The notes: generated by a model from the sequence alone, not told the origin. DNA of 64,000 bases from Mycolicibacterium malmesburyense (GCF_001050015.1 NZ_CVTB01000210.1:1-64000), one strand, 5' to 3'. Positions 7,836 to 17,364 are shown, numbered from the stretch's first letter. Numbers and translations are program-made.

Positions 7836-8322
7836 GCTGCTGCACGTGACGTTCGTCTGCTCGGGCAACATCTGCCGGTCGCCGATGGCCGAGAAGATGT
7901 TCGCCCATCAGATCTCCGAACGTGGTCTCGGGCACGCGGTCCGGGTGACCAGCGCGGGCACCGGCGGCTGGCATGCCGGTGAGCCCGCCGACCGCCGGGC
8001 CACGCACGTGCTGCGCGAGCACGGGTACCCGACCGCGCACCGCGCCGCACAGGTCAATGATGACCACATGTCCGCCGACCTGGTGATCGCGCTGGGCCGC
8101 AACCACGTTCGGATGCTCAAGGATCTGGGCGTGCCCGCCGAACGGATCCGGATGCTCCGGTCGTTCGACCCGCGATCAGGCGCACATCCGCTGGATGTCG
8201 AGGACCCCTACTACGGCGAACATTCCGACTTCGAGGACGTGTTCGCGGTCATCGAGACGTCGCTGCCCGGTCTGCACCAATGGGTCGACGAGCAACTCGC
8301 CGGCAGGGGGATCGCCAGCTGA
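7828..8322 (+). CDS. ptpA: low-molecular-weight protein tyrosine phosphatase PtpA
   Basis: A 164-residue LMW-PTP. The P-loop C(X)5R is at Cys11-Arg17 in VCSGNICRSPM, and the general acid Asp126 is in DVEDPYYG. The two adjacent tyrosines Tyr128-Tyr129 are the positions phosphorylated by PtkA in M. tuberculosis PtpA. In pathogens it is exported and acts on host proteins; in an environmental species it is more likely an endogenous signalling phosphatase. The start is GTG 7828 (VSELLHVTFV), inside the last codons of ptkA. Its TGA overlaps the ATG of the SURF1 gene, so the three genes form one coupled operon. Confidence 0.94.
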   Translation: MSELLHVTFVCSGNICRSPMAEKMFAHQISERGLGHAVRVTSAGTGGWHAGEPADRRATHVLREHGYPTAHRAAQVNDDHMSADLVIALGRNHVRMLKDLGVPAERIRMLRSFDPRSGAHPLDVEDPYYGEHSDFEDVFAVIETSLPGLHQWVDEQLAGRGIAS

Positions 8323-9149
8323 TGCGCCGGTGGACGTTCCTGCTGCGGCCGTCGTGGCTGGCATTGTTCGTCGTGGTGGCGGGCTTCGCGTACCTGTGCT
8401 TCACGGTGCTCGCGCCGTGGCAGCTGGGCAAGAACACCAAGACGTCGCGGGAGAACGCACAGATCTCGCATTCGTTGACGGCCGAGCCCGTCCCGGTGAC
8501 GGAGCTTCTGCCGGAACAGGATTCGGCGGCACCGGACGATCAGTGGCGACGAGTCACCGCGACCGGGCGTTATCTGCCCGAGGGCCAGGTGCTCGCGCGG
8601 TTGCGCATGGTCGAGGGGGAACCCGCGTTCGAGGTGCTGGTGCCGTTCGCCGTCGACGGCGGGCCGACGGTCCTCGTCGACCGCGGATACGTCCGCCCGA
8701 TCGAGGCGTCGGGCGTGCCCGAGATTCCGCCGGTGCCGGGCGGCACGGTGACCGTCGCCGCGCGGCTGCGCGACTCCGAGGGAGTGGCCCAGGGCAAGGA
8801 GCCGTTCCGCGCGGACGGCTTCCAGCAGGTGTACTCGATCAACACCGGCCAGATCGCCTCGCTCACCGGCATCCCGCTGGCCGGGTCGTATCTGCAGTTG
8901 GAATCCGATCAGCCCGGCGGTCTCGGGGCGATCCCGCTGCCGCACCTCGACGCCGGACCGTTCCTGTCCTACGGCATCCAGTGGATCGCGTTCGGCATCA
9001 TCGCGCCGATCGGGCTGGGCTACTTCATCTACGCCGAGTTGCGCCAGCGCAGGCTCGAGAAGGCGGCGAAGGAGGCGGCGCAGGCGAAGCCCGACGCCCC
9101 GCTCAGCACGGAGGCCAAGCTCGCCGATCGCTACGGCCGACGGCGCTGA
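8322..9149 (+). CDS. SURF1-family cytochrome oxidase assembly protein
   Basis: A 275-residue membrane protein with the SURF1 layout: an N-terminal transmembrane helix (about residues 11-32, LALFVVVAGFAYLCFTVLAP), a soluble beta-rich domain with VLVDRGYVRP and a C-terminal helix (YGIQWIAFGIIAPIGLGYF, about 215-238) followed by a basic tail. SURF1 helps haem insertion into cytochrome c oxidase subunit I. It is cotranscribed with ptkA-ptpA through an ATGA overlap. The 3' end overlaps cobD convergently by 47 nt. Matches Rv2235 in position and length. Confidence 0.9.
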   Translation: MRRWTFLLRPSWLALFVVVAGFAYLCFTVLAPWQLGKNTKTSRENAQISHSLTAEPVPVTELLPEQDSAAPDDQWRRVTATGRYLPEGQVLARLRMVEGEPAFEVLVPFAVDGGPTVLVDRGYVRPIEASGVPEIPPVPGGTVTVAARLRDSEGVAQGKEPFRADGFQQVYSINTGQIASLTGIPLAGSYLQLESDQPGGLGAIPLPHLDAGPFLSYGIQWIAFGIIAPIGLGYFIYAELRQRRLEKAAKEAAQAKPDAPLSTEAKLADRYGRRR

Positions 9150-10077
9150 GCCCGAGCGCGGCCCCGGCCGCGGCCACCTGAATCGCCCGCGACAAACGCA
9201 CTGCTCGACGCAGATCGGCCACCCTCGGCGGCGGGCCGTCACCGAGCGTGGGACGGATCTCGAGTTCGTGGGCGTACTGGGTGGGCCCGCCGAGCCGCAC
9301 GCCCAATGCCCCCGCGAAGGCCGCCTCCGCCACACCGGCGTTCGGGCTGGGATGGCGGCGCGCATCGCGCTTCCACGCACGCAGGGCGGCGGCGGGTGAA
9401 CCGCCGACCACGGGGGCGCACGCGACCACCAGCACCGCAGTCGCGCGGGCGGCGAGGTAGTTGGTGGCGTCATCGAAACGCGCTGCGGCCCAACCGAACC
9501 GGCGGTAACGAGAAGACTTGTGGCCGATCATCGCATCAAGGGTGTTCGCTCCGCGGTACACCAGAACGGCGGGAGCACCGCCGACCGCGGCCCACAGCAG
9601 CGGCGCCACGTGGGCGTCGGAGGTGTTCTCCGCGACGGACTCCAACGCCGCCCGCGCCAGGGCCGCCTCGTCGAGCACCGCGGGGTCGCGCCCGCACAGC
9701 GACGGAAGGAGCCGCCGGGCCGCGTCGGCGTCGCCGCGGTCCAGGTGGCGCGCCATCTCCTCTCCGGTACGGGCCAGGGAGGTGCCGCCGAGCGCGACGA
9801 AAACCGTCGCCGCCGTGGTGATCGCGGCAGGGGCGACCCCTCGGCGCAGCGCCGCCCGATCCGCCGCGATCCCGAGCAAAGCGAGCCCGCAGAGCAGCGC
9901 CGCGGTGTGCAGCGCACCGGCCGTGCGGGTGTCGGCGTAGGTGCGGCGTTCCAAAGCCGCTGCGGCACTGCCGAAGAGCGCGACGGGGTGTCCGCGCCGA
10001 GGGTCGCCGAACAACCGGTCCGCGGCACAACCGGCCGCGATCCCCGCCACGCGGGTGCGTGAGGTCGGCGCAAACAC
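9103..10077 (-). CDS. cobD: adenosylcobinamide-phosphate synthase CobD/CbiB
   Basis: A 324-residue polytopic membrane protein that links aminopropanol (phosphate) to adenosylcobyric acid. Family motifs include [16 protein letters not shown] at the N-terminus, [18 protein letters not shown] and [14 protein letters not shown], and a late [20 protein letters not shown]. About four to five hydrophobic segments are visible. The start [10 protein letters not shown] at 10077 gives a length near the usual 310-320. Divergent from the MpaB-like oxygenase with 36 nt between starts. Together with cobC and the Rv2228c phosphatase domain it forms a scattered cobalamin set. Confidence 0.92.
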   Translation of the reverse strand: MFAPTSRTRVAGIAAGCAADRLFGDPRRGHPVALFGSAAAALERRTYADTRTAGALHTAALLCGLALLGIAADRAALRRGVAPAAITTAATVFVALGGTSLARTGEEMARHLDRGDADAARRLLPSLCGRDPAVLDEAALARAALESVAENTSDAHVAPLLWAAVGGAPAVLVYRGANTLDAMIGHKSSRYRRFGWAAARFDDATNYLAARATAVLVVACAPVVGGSPAAALRAWKRDARRHPSPNAGVAEAAFAGALGVRLGGPTQYAHELEIRPTLGDGPPPRVADLRRAVRLSRAIQVAAAGAALGLSAVGRSDRRAWPPC

Positions 10078-10113
10078 TTCGCGAGCGTCTCACAAGGTGA
10101 TCTACTCGAACGC

Positions 10114-10941
10114 ATGAGGTTCGGACCACCGCGCCGCCCGACGCGCGTCATCGATCTGCTCAATCCCGCCGCCGTGCTGGCACCGGCGGCCAACGTGATC
10201 ATGCAGTTGGCGTCGCCAGGAGTGGGCTACGGGGTGCTGGAGAGCCCGGTCGACAGCGGCAACGTCTACAAACATCCGTTCAAGCGGGCACGCACCACCG
10301 GCACGTATCTGGCGGTCGCGACGATGGGCACCGAGAGCGACCGCCGGCTGATCCGCGAGGAGGTCGACCGCGTGCACGCGCTGGTGCGCTCGACCCCGTC
10401 AAGCCCGGTGTCGTACAAGGCGTTTGATCCCGGTTTGCAGCTGTGGGTGGCGGCCTGCCTGTACCGCTACTACATCGATCAACACGAGTTCCTGTACGGG
10501 CCGCTCGACGACGATTCGGCCGACGCGATCTACCAGGACGCCCGGAAGCTGGGCACCACCTTGCAGGTGCGCGAGGACATGTGGCCGCCAGATCGCGCCG
10601 CGTTCGACGAGTACTGGAAACGGTCGCTCGACGAACTGCGCATCGACGAACCGGTGCGTGCACACCTGCACGGGGTGGCCGCGATGGCGTTCCTGCCCGC
10701 GCCGCTGCGGCTGCTCGCCGGCCGGTTCAACCTGTTCGCGACGACGGGTTTCCTGCCCCACGAGTTCCGCGAGCACATGCGGCTGCCGTGGTCGGGGCGC
10801 CAGCAGCGCAGGTTCGAGGCGCTGCTGGCCGGGCTGCGCATCGTCGATCGCGTCGTTCCGCGCGAGGCCTGGATCCTCGGCTACCGGCTGTATCTGTGGG
10901 ACATGCGGACCCGGGCACGCCTCGGCAGGCGAGTCGTGTGA
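10114..10941 (+). CDS. MpaB/rubber-oxygenase-like protein, DUF2236 (Rv2237 type)
   Basis: A 275-residue helical protein of the DUF2236 (oxygenase MpaB-like) family, related to the b-type haem latex-clearing protein fold. Family-type segments: [49 protein letters not shown] and the late [20 protein letters not shown]. Members are proposed haem oxygenases; no substrate is known for the mycobacterial ones. ATG 10114 was chosen as the first start after the divergent cobD start. Immediately downstream is a gene remnant (10964-11095). Confidence 0.8.
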   Translation: MRFGPPRRPTRVIDLLNPAAVLAPAANVIMQLASPGVGYGVLESPVDSGNVYKHPFKRARTTGTYLAVATMGTESDRRLIREEVDRVHALVRSTPSSPVSYKAFDPGLQLWVAACLYRYYIDQHEFLYGPLDDDSADAIYQDARKLGTTLQVREDMWPPDRAAFDEYWKRSLDELRIDEPVRAHLHGVAAMAFLPAPLRLLAGRFNLFATTGFLPHEFREHMRLPWSGRQQRRFEALLAGLRIVDRVVPREAWILGYRLYLWDMRTRARLGRRVV

Positions 10942-10963
10942 ACCGACCAGAATTAGAGGAACC

Positions 10964-11095
10964 ATGGGGAAGAGCCGGTCCTCGCACGGGGACATCGTCG
11001 ATGCGCCGTACGGCTCGGGACTGAGCTTCCGCGACCCCGACGGGATCGCGCTGGAGTTCTTCGCGCCGCCGAGCAACCGCCTCAGGCCGACGCCT
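10964..11095 (+). pseudogene. remnant of a VOC (glyoxalase/bleomycin-resistance) family gene, C-terminal end
   Basis: After the MpaB-like gene one frame encodes HGDIVDAPYGSGL followed by SFRDPDGIALEFFAPP. This is a near-perfect copy of the last beta-alpha-beta strand set of VOC-superfamily proteins, including the metal-ligand Glu in ALEFF. Nothing VOC-like precedes it: the preceding 23 nt separate it from the oxygenase stop, so the N-terminal three quarters are deleted. The frame runs on into the antisense of putP with no natural C-terminus. Best explained as a decayed gene cut by a deletion joining the two neighbours. Confidence 0.6.
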
Positions 11096-12602
11096 CGGTC
11101 GCGTGTGCCTTCTCGGCCATCTCGGAGAATTCGGACTGGATCTCGTCGTCCTCGCGGGCGGTCATGAGCGATACGGCCACGGCGACGACGAGGCATGCGA
11201 CGAATCCGGGAACGATCTCGTACATCGCGCTCGACAGCGCCTCCGTCTGACCCCAGACCCCGACCACCACGGCGCCGGCGATCATGCCCGCGATCGCGCC
11301 CGCCGACGTGAGCCTGCGCCAGAACAGCGAGAGGATGATCAGCGGGCCGAACGCGGCGCCGAAGCCGGCCCACGCGAAGCCGACGAGATCGAGGATCGTG
11401 TCATCCGGGTCGAGCGCCAGCAGGACCGCCACCACCGCGACCGTCAGCACCCCGAGTCGGCCGAAGGCGACCAGCCGCTTCTGACTGGCCTCTTTGCCGA
11501 AGGCCCGGTAGATGTCCTCGACCAGCGCCGACGAGCACACGATGAGCTGCGACGAGATCGTCGACATGATGGCCGCCAGCACCGCGGCGAGCACGACGCC
11601 TGCGACGAAGGGGTGGAACATCACCTGCGCCAGGCGCAGGAACACGGTCTCGGGATTGTCCAGCGTCACGCCCTCGCGGAAGAAGTACGCCAAGCCCGCG
11701 AAGCCGGTCGCGATCGCGCCCGCGGAGCTGAGGACCATCCAGCTGATGCCGATGCGGCGCCCGGCCTTCGCGTCGGCCGATGAGCGCATCGCCATGAACC
11801 GGACGATGATGTGCGGTTGCCCGAAGTAGCCGAGGCCCCAGGCCGCCGCCGACACGATGGCGAGGAAACTCCCGCCGAAGAACAGTGACGTGCGGTGGAT
11901 TTCGTCACCTGGATTGGCGGCGTTGTGGGCGGAGTCGGCGGCCTGAACCAAATCGACCACCTCACCCGGCCCGCCGGCGGCGATGATCGCGGCGACGGGG
12001 ATCACGACGAGCGCCGCCAACATCAGCAGCCCCTGCGCGACGTCGGTGAGCGAGGCTCCCAGGAAACCGCCGAACAGCGTGTAGCACAGCGTGACTCCGG
12101 CGACCACCAGCATGCCCGTCAGGTACGACGAGTCGAACGACGACTCGAAGAACACGCCACCGGCGACCATGCCCGACGACACGTAGAACGTGAAGAAGAC
12201 CAGGATGATCGTGCCCGCCGAGATCCGCAGGACGTGCGATTTGTCGCGCAACCGGTTCTCGAAGAAGCTCGGCACGGTGATCGAGTTGTTGGCGATCTCG
12301 GTGTATGCCCGCAGCCGCGGTGCGACGAACTTCCAGTTGAGCCAGGCCCCGACCACCAGCCCGATCACGATCCACGACTCGACCAGACCGGAGGCGTAGA
12401 TCGCGCCGGGCACGCCCAGCAGCAGCCATCCGGACATGTCGGAGGCGCCCGCCGACAGCGCGGCGACGGCCGGGGGAAGCCTGCGCCCGCCGAGCATGTA
12501 GTCGTCGAGGTCGCTGGTTCGGCGAAAAGCGTAGAAGCCGATCGCGAGCATCACGGCGAAGTACAGGCCGATCGCCACCATCTGAAACGCGGTGTCAGAT
12601 AT
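11082..12602 (-). CDS. putP: sodium/proline symporter PutP (SSS family)
   Basis: A 13-helix sodium:solute symporter of about 506 residues. Family features: the N-terminal helix YFAVMLAIGFYAFRR, LGGRRLPPAVAALSAGASDM containing the Na-site region, SYLTGMLVVAGVTLCYTLFG, and AAVLAAIMSTISSQLIVCSS (substrate/Na site). It imports proline as osmoprotectant or carbon source. Start choice is odd: similarity extends seven codons beyond the first ATG (12581), to I/M-SDTAFQ. The codon at 12602 is ATA, and a purine-rich GGAACGAGA lies about 5-8 nt upstream of it, whereas the ATG has no Shine-Dalgarno. Either a non-canonical ATA start or a mutated ATG. The C-terminal tail is acidic and cytosolic. Confidence 0.88.
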   Translation of the reverse strand: MSDTAFQMVAIGLYFAVMLAIGFYAFRRTSDLDDYMLGGRRLPPAVAALSAGASDMSGWLLLGVPGAIYASGLVESWIVIGLVVGAWLNWKFVAPRLRAYTEIANNSITVPSFFENRLRDKSHVLRISAGTIILVFFTFYVSSGMVAGGVFFESSFDSSYLTGMLVVAGVTLCYTLFGGFLGASLTDVAQGLLMLAALVVIPVAAIIAAGGPGEVVDLVQAADSAHNAANPGDEIHRTSLFFGGSFLAIVSAAAWGLGYFGQPHIIVRFMAMRSSADAKAGRRIGISWMVLSSAGAIATGFAGLAYFFREGVTLDNPETVFLRLAQVMFHPFVAGVVLAAVLAAIMSTISSQLIVCSSALVEDIYRAFGKEASQKRLVAFGRLGVLTVAVVAVLLALDPDDTILDLVGFAWAGFGAAFGPLIILSLFWRRLTSAGAIAGMIAGAVVVGVWGQTEALSSAMYEIVPGFVACLVVAVAVSLMTAREDDEIQSEFSEMAEKAHATEASA

Positions 12603-12649
12603 GGGTTTTCTCGTTCCGTCGAAGGGACCTGCTGGTCATTCGATGGTAG

Positions 12650-12721
12650 TGGGCGCGGACGGTATCGAACCGCCGACCGCTGGTGTGTAAAACCAGAGCT
12701 CTACCACTGAGCTACGCGCCC
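12650..12721 (-). tRNA. tRNA-Val (anticodon TAC)
   Basis: The minus strand folds as a cloverleaf: 7-bp acceptor GGGCGCG/CGCGCCC, D-arm GCTCAGTGGTAGAGC, anticodon stem CTGGT/ACCAG enclosing loop TTTACAC (anticodon TAC), T-arm GGCGG-TTCGATA-CCGTC, discriminator A. CCA is not encoded. It lies between ahpE and putP, all on the minus strand. Confidence 0.95.
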
Positions 12722-12765
12722 TTGCAGGGCAAGCTACACGGCGATGACCTGCGACGGGAAATTCG

Positions 12766-13230
12766 TCAGCCGGAGCGCAGCGCCGCCAGAGCGTCCGTCC
12801 ACAGCGCCTGATCGCGGGCCTCCCCCGGCTCCTTCATCTCGGCGAAGCGAACGATCCCCTCGCGGTCGACGACGAACGTCCCGCGGTTGGCGATACCGGC
12901 GTCCTCGTTGAACACGCCGTACGCCGACGCGACCGCCCCGTGCGGCCAGAAGTCGGACAGCACCGGGAATGTGAAGCCGCTCTGGGTCGCCCACACCTTG
13001 TGGGTCGGTGGCGGACCCACCGAGATCGCCAGCGTCGCGGTGTCGTCGTTCTCGTACTCGGGCAGCCGGTCGCGGATCTCGTCGAGCTCCCCCTGGCAGA
13101 TGCCGGTGAACGCCAACGGGAAGAACACCAGCAGCACGTTCTTCTCGCCGCGGAAGCTGCTCAGCGTGACGGGCTGACCGTTCTGGTCCTTGAGCGTGAA
13201 GTCGGGCGCCTCGGCCCCGACCGCGATCAC
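12766..13230 (-). CDS. ahpE: one-cysteine peroxiredoxin AhpE
   Basis: A 154-residue thioredoxin-fold peroxidase that reduces hydroperoxides and peroxynitrite. The peroxidatic Cys45 is in PLAFTGICQGELD, with the conserved Pro/Thr of the active site just before it; the later WATQSGFTFPVLSDFWPHGA block is characteristic of actinobacterial AhpE (Rv2238c). There is no resolving Cys, so mycothiol/mycoredoxin-1 is the likely reductant, as shown for M. tuberculosis. The start GTG 13230 (VIAVGAEAPDF) has GGGAGG upstream and overlaps the DUF3052 stop by 4 nt: a two-gene operon. Confidence 0.95.
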   Translation of the reverse strand: MIAVGAEAPDFTLKDQNGQPVTLSSFRGEKNVLLVFFPLAFTGICQGELDEIRDRLPEYENDDTATLAISVGPPPTHKVWATQSGFTFPVLSDFWPHGAVASAYGVFNEDAGIANRGTFVVDREGIVRFAEMKEPGEARDQALWTDALAALRSG

Positions 13231-13655
13231 CCGTGCCTCCCGGCGGCCTTCGATTTGGGCTGCACCAGCCGTGTGCCGATCCAGTCCGCGAGATTCGCCG
13301 ACGACGTCTGCATCAGGCCGGCCGTCGGCGCCGACTCCGCGATCTCGGCGGGCTGGACGTGTCCGGGCTTGCCCGTCTTGGGCGTCACCACCCAGATGAC
13401 ACCGTCGTCGGCCAGCGGGGTGATGGCGTCCATCAGCGCGTCCACGAGGTCGCCGTCGTCGTCGCGCCACCACAGCAGCACCACGTCGATGACCTCGTCG
13501 GCATCCTCGTCGAGCAGCTCACCGCCGCACGCTTCCTCGATGTCGGCTCGGATGTCGTCGTCGACGTCCTCGTCCCAGCCCAGTTCCTGTACAACCTGAT
13601 CTTTTTGGATGCCCAGTCTGTGGGCGTAGTTCGGGGCGTCATCCGCCGCGACCAC
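13227..13655 (-). CDS. DUF3052 protein (Rv2239c type)
   Basis: A 142-residue acidic cytosolic protein. The N-terminal half is rich in Asp/Glu (WDEDVDDDIRADIEEA, LLDEDADEVIDVVLLWWR) and is followed by TPLADDGVIWVVTPKTGKPG, the DUF3052 hallmark. Function unknown; the family is confined to Actinobacteria and commonly sits beside ahpE. The GTG start at 13655 has a strong Shine-Dalgarno (GAAGGAGG) on the minus strand. Coupled to ahpE by a 4-nt overlap, which suggests a shared role or shared oxidative-stress control. Confidence 0.9.
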   Translation of the reverse strand: MVAADDAPNYAHRLGIQKDQVVQELGWDEDVDDDIRADIEEACGGELLDEDADEVIDVVLLWWRDDDGDLVDALMDAITPLADDGVIWVVTPKTGKPGHVQPAEIAESAPTAGLMQTSSANLADWIGTRLVQPKSKAAGRHG

Positions 13656-13779
13656 GGTCGGTCCTCCTTCAGCCGGCTCGGGCGCACGTTGCGCTCGGCG
13701 TTATCTTGCGCCCTATCGTCGCACGAAGCTGTGCGCCCGCATGTGACTGGCGGCAAGGTTGGTCAAATATCCAGGTTGC

Positions 13780-14355
13780 TCAATATGCCGCGTCGCACAA
13801 GTTGAGCGCAGTGGTCTTGGTGTCGTTGAGCCGGGTGATCGCGGTGTTGAACTCGTCGGGCCCGTAGTTGCCGGCGATCGCGGTCGCCACGCCCCTGGCG
13901 GCGTCGACCCAGCCGTTGAGCGCGTCCATCAGTTCGGGGCCCACGGGATCGGCGATGCTGCGCGCGACCATGTCGGCGCTGTGGTTCAGGGCGTCGATTG
14001 CCGGGCCGGCCTTGGCAGGCACGTCCTCCGCGCTCCGGTTGAACGCGTCGACGTAGTCGTTGACCGCGGTGATCGCGTCGACGCTGGTGGAGCTCAGCGT
14101 CTCGCACGACGAATGGATTGCTTCCTTGGTGATCGACGACTGGCGTTCGGACTCCCTGGCGCTCGAACTGGCCGCCGACTCCTCCAGCGACGCCGTCACC
14201 GAGGCGCGGTACACCGGCGCCTCGTCCCTGTCGACCTGTGCGGACCCCTCGGTGACGCTGCTGCAACCGACGACGACCATGGCGGCGGTGGCCGACGAGC
14301 CGACCACAAGTGCGCCGATCCGCAGCGATTTTTGCACCAGCGCACCGATCACCAC
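13780..14355 (-). CDS. predicted lipoprotein (Rv2240c type)
   Basis: A 191-residue exported protein. The N-terminus has a basic start, a hydrophobic stretch and lipobox VVGC with Cys31 ([10 protein letters not shown]), so it is likely diacylated and anchored outside. The mature part is helical with two Cys ([14 protein letters not shown]) that may pair. No known domain. Divergent from aceE and encoded just upstream of its leader, the same arrangement as M. tuberculosis Rv2240c-aceE. Between it and DUF3052 lie 124 nt without a gene. Confidence 0.75.
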   Translation of the reverse strand: MVIGALVQKSLRIGALVVGSSATAAMVVVGCSSVTEGSAQVDRDEAPVYRASVTASLEESAASSSARESERQSSITKEAIHSSCETLSSTSVDAITAVNDYVDAFNRSAEDVPAKAGPAIDALNHSADMVARSIADPVGPELMDALNGWVDAARGVATAIAGNYGPDEFNTAITRLNDTKTTALNLCDAAY

Positions 14356-14457
14356 GGCTGCAGACGTTACCGGGTCGGTCCGGCGATCGCCGGTTCATTC
14401 CAGTCGCCAACCCCGCTGGTGCGTGTGGGGCAGGATGGGAGAAGGATGGAACCTGTC

Positions 14458-14502
14458 GCTCACGGCTCAAGAGCAGAAAACATCTGCGCGAGGAGCGTGA
14501 GC
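14458..14502 (+). promoter_or_regulatory. nested stem-loops in the aceE leader
   Basis: In the region upstream of aceE an outer inverted repeat GCTCACG (14458-14464) / CGTGAGC (14496-14502) encloses an inner one, GCAGA / TCTGC, with a 5-nt loop. The structure ends about 30 nt before the aceE start and its Shine-Dalgarno. It may be a cis-acting RNA element or coincidental; no known riboswitch class was recognised. Confidence 0.35.
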
Positions 14503-14531
14503 ACCTCAAACCGCCTACCGAGGAGCGGAAG

Positions 14532-17321
14532 TTGACCACCGAGTTCGCGCGCCAGGACCTGGCCCAAAACTCCACCACCGCAGCTGAACACGACCGGGTC
14601 AGGGTGATCCGGGAGGGCGTCGCGTCGTACCTGCCCGACATCGACCCCGAAGAGACCGGCGAATGGCTGGAGTCGTTCGACCAACTGCTCGAACAGTCCG
14701 GCCCCGCGCGGGCCCGTTATCTGCTGTTGCGGATGCTCGAGCGCGCCGGCGAACAGCGCGTGGCCATCCCGGCGCTGACATCGACGGATTACGTGAACAC
14801 GATCCCCACCGAGTCAGAGCCGTGGTTCCCCGGCGACGAGGACGTCGAACGCCGCTACCGCACCTGGATCCGGTGGAACGCCGCGATCATGGTGCACCGC
14901 GCGCAGCGTCCGGGAGTCGGTGTGGGCGGCCACATTTCGACGTATGCGTCGTCGGCCGCGCTGTACGAGGTCGGCTTCAACCACTTCTTCCGCGGCAAGT
15001 CGCACCCCGGCGGCGGCGACCACGTGTTCATCCAGGGGCACGCATCGCCGGGCATCTACGCCCGCGCGTTCCTGGAGGGCCGGCTCACCGCCGACCAGCT
15101 CGACGGCTTCCGGCAGGAACACAGCCACCCCGGCGGCGGGCTGCCGTCGTATCCCCATCCGCGGCTGATGCCCGACTTCTGGGAGTTCCCCACGGTCTCC
15201 ATGGGGTTGGGCCCGATGAACGCCATCTACCAGGCCCGGTTCAACCACTACCTGCACGACCGGGACATCAAGGACACCTCCGATCAGCACGTGTGGGCGT
15301 TCCTCGGTGACGGTGAGATGGACGAGCCGGAAAGCCGGGGCCTGGCGCACGTCGCCGCGCTCGAGGGCCTGGACAACCTGACCTTCGTCGTCAACTGCAA
15401 CCTGCAGCGCCTCGACGGGCCGGTGCGCGGTAACGGCAAGATCATCCAGGAACTGGAGTCGTTCTTCCGCGGGGCGGGCTGGAACGTCATCAAGGTGGTG
15501 TGGGGCCGCGAGTGGGATGCGCTGTTGCACGCCGACCGCGACGGCGCGCTGGTCAACCTGATGAACAGCACACCCGACGGTGACTACCAGACGTACAAGG
15601 CCAATGACGGCGCGTATGTGCGCGACCATTTCTTCGGCCGCGATCCCCGGACCAAGGCGCTGGTCGAGAAGATGTCGGACTCCGAGATCTGGAATCTCAA
15701 GCGCGGCGGCCACGACTACCGCAAGGTCTACGCCGCCTACCGCGCCGCAATGGAGCACAAGGGTCAGCCGACGGTCATCCTGGCCAAGACCATCAAGGGC
15801 TACTCGCTCGGCGCGCACTTCCAGGGCCGCAACGCGACCCATCAAATGAAAAAGCTTGCGCTGGAAGACCTCAAGTACTTCCGCGACGCGCAGCGCATCC
15901 CGATCAGCGATGCGCAACTCGAGGAGAACCCCTACCTCCCACCGTACTACCACCCCGGCCCGGAGGCGGCCGAGATCCGCTACATGATCGACCGCAGGCG
16001 CGCGCTCGGCGGGTTCCTGCCCGAGCGTCGCACCAAGACCAAGGCGCTCACACTGCCCGGCCGCGACACCTACAAGGCGCTGAAGAAGGGGTCGGGCAAG
16101 CAGGAGGTGGCCACCACGATGGCCACCGTCCGCACGTTCAAGGAACTGTTGCGCGACAAAGAAGTCGGCTGGCGCATCGTGCCCATCATCCCCGACGAGG
16201 CGCGCACGTTCGGCATGGATTCGTGGTTCCCGAACCTCAAGATCTACAACCGCAACGGTCAGCTGTACACGTCGGTCGACGCCGAATTGATGTTGGCGTA
16301 CAAGGAATCCGAGGTCGGCCAGATCCTGCACGAGGGGATCAACGAGGCCGGCTCGTCGGGCAGCTTCATCGCGGCGGGCACGTCCTACTCGACGCACAAC
16401 GAGCCGATGATCCCGGTCTACATCTTCTATTCGATGTTCGGATTCCAGCGCACCGGCGACAACCTGTGGGCGGCCGCCGACCAGATGGCGCGCGGCTTCC
16501 TCCTCGGCGCGACCGCTGGGCGCACCACGTTGGTGGGCGAGGGTCTCCAGCATGCCGACGGGCACTCGCTGCTGCTCGCCGCGTCCAATCCCGCGGTCGT
16601 CGCCTACGACCCGGCGTTCGCCTACGAGATCGCGTACATCATCGAGAGCGGTCTGAGCCGCATGTACGGCGAGAACCCCGAGAACGTCTACTTCTACATG
16701 ACGATCTACAACGAGCCGTACGTCCAGCCGCCCGAACCCGAGGGCCTCGACGTCGAGGGCCTGCTGCGCGGGATCTACCGCTACCGGCCCGCGCCCGAGA
16801 AGCGGTCCAACCCCGCGCAGATCCTGGTGTCGGGGGTGGCCATGCCGTCGGCGCTCAAGGCCGCCGACCTGCTCGCCGAGGAGTGGGACGTCGCCGCGGA
16901 CGTGTGGTCGGTGACGAGTTGGGGCGAGCTCAACCGCGACGGTGTGGAGATCGAGAAGCAGCGGCTGCGCCATCCGGAGCAGCCCGCGGGCACCCCGTAC
17001 ATCACGAAGGCGCTGGCCGACGCACAAGGGCCGGTCATCGCGGTGTCGGACTGGATGCGCGCGGTCCCCGAGCAGATCCGGGCGTGGGTGCCCGGCACGT
17101 TCATCACGCTGGGCACCGACGGCTTCGGTTTCTCCGACACCCGCCCGGCAGCGCGGCGGTACTACAACACCGATGCAGAGTCGATCGCGGTCGCGGTGCT
17201 CGAGGGCCTGGCCCGCGACGGCAACATCGATCAGTCGGTCGCGGTGCAGGCCGCCCAGAAGTACGAGATCGACGACGTGCTGGCCGCGCCTGAGCAGACC
17301 TCGGATCCGGGCGTGGCCTAG
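14532..17321 (+). CDS. aceE: pyruvate dehydrogenase E1 component, homodimeric type (AceE)
   Basis: A 929-residue thiamine-diphosphate enzyme that decarboxylates pyruvate and acetylates the lipoyl E2. The ThDP/Mg motif is [16 protein letters not shown]...[14 protein letters not shown], and the active-site His-rich stretch [19 protein letters not shown] is intact. The C-terminal transketolase domain ([32 protein letters not shown]) is complete. The start is TTG 14532 ([12 protein letters not shown]), preceded by GAGGAGCGG; similarity to Rv2241 begins exactly there, and the longer upstream frame is leader sequence. It feeds acetyl-CoA to the fatty-acid genes immediately downstream. E2/E3 genes are elsewhere. 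Confidence 0.97.
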   Translation: MTTEFARQDLAQNSTTAAEHDRVRVIREGVASYLPDIDPEETGEWLESFDQLLEQSGPARARYLLLRMLERAGEQRVAIPALTSTDYVNTIPTESEPWFPGDEDVERRYRTWIRWNAAIMVHRAQRPGVGVGGHISTYASSAALYEVGFNHFFRGKSHPGGGDHVFIQGHASPGIYARAFLEGRLTADQLDGFRQEHSHPGGGLPSYPHPRLMPDFWEFPTVSMGLGPMNAIYQARFNHYLHDRDIKDTSDQHVWAFLGDGEMDEPESRGLAHVAALEGLDNLTFVVNCNLQRLDGPVRGNGKIIQELESFFRGAGWNVIKVVWGREWDALLHADRDGALVNLMNSTPDGDYQTYKANDGAYVRDHFFGRDPRTKALVEKMSDSEIWNLKRGGHDYRKVYAAYRAAMEHKGQPTVILAKTIKGYSLGAHFQGRNATHQMKKLALEDLKYFRDAQRIPISDAQLEENPYLPPYYHPGPEAAEIRYMIDRRRALGGFLPERRTKTKALTLPGRDTYKALKKGSGKQEVATTMATVRTFKELLRDKEVGWRIVPIIPDEARTFGMDSWFPNLKIYNRNGQLYTSVDAELMLAYKESEVGQILHEGINEAGSSGSFIAAGTSYSTHNEPMIPVYIFYSMFGFQRTGDNLWAAADQMARGFLLGATAGRTTLVGEGLQHADGHSLLLAASNPAVVAYDPAFAYEIAYIIESGLSRMYGENPENVYFYMTIYNEPYVQPPEPEGLDVEGLLRGIYRYRPAPEKRSNPAQILVSGVAMPSALKAADLLAEEWDVAADVWSVTSWGELNRDGVEIEKQRLRHPEQPAGTPYITKALADAQGPVIAVSDWMRAVPEQIRAWVPGTFITLGTDGFGFSDTRPAARRYYNTDAESIAVAVLEGLARDGNIDQSVAVQAAQKYEIDDVLAAPEQTSDPGVA

Positions 17322-17352
17322 TCACTTGGAGGATTCCTCCATAGCGTTGGCG

Positions 17353-17358
17353 TAGCCT
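17353..17358 (+). promoter_or_regulatory. -10 hexamer TAGCCT before the PucR-type regulator
   Basis: TAGCCT (TANNNT) ends 6 nt before the GTG at 17365, so the regulator's own transcript would start at its initiation codon, separate from aceE read-through. Confidence 0.45.
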
Positions 17359-17364
17359 TTATGC

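Noticed and set aside
14814..17027. 737-residue open frame antisense to aceE
   Set aside because: A shadow of high-GC codon use; aceE is intact and conserved over the whole length and the antisense peptide has no domain pattern.
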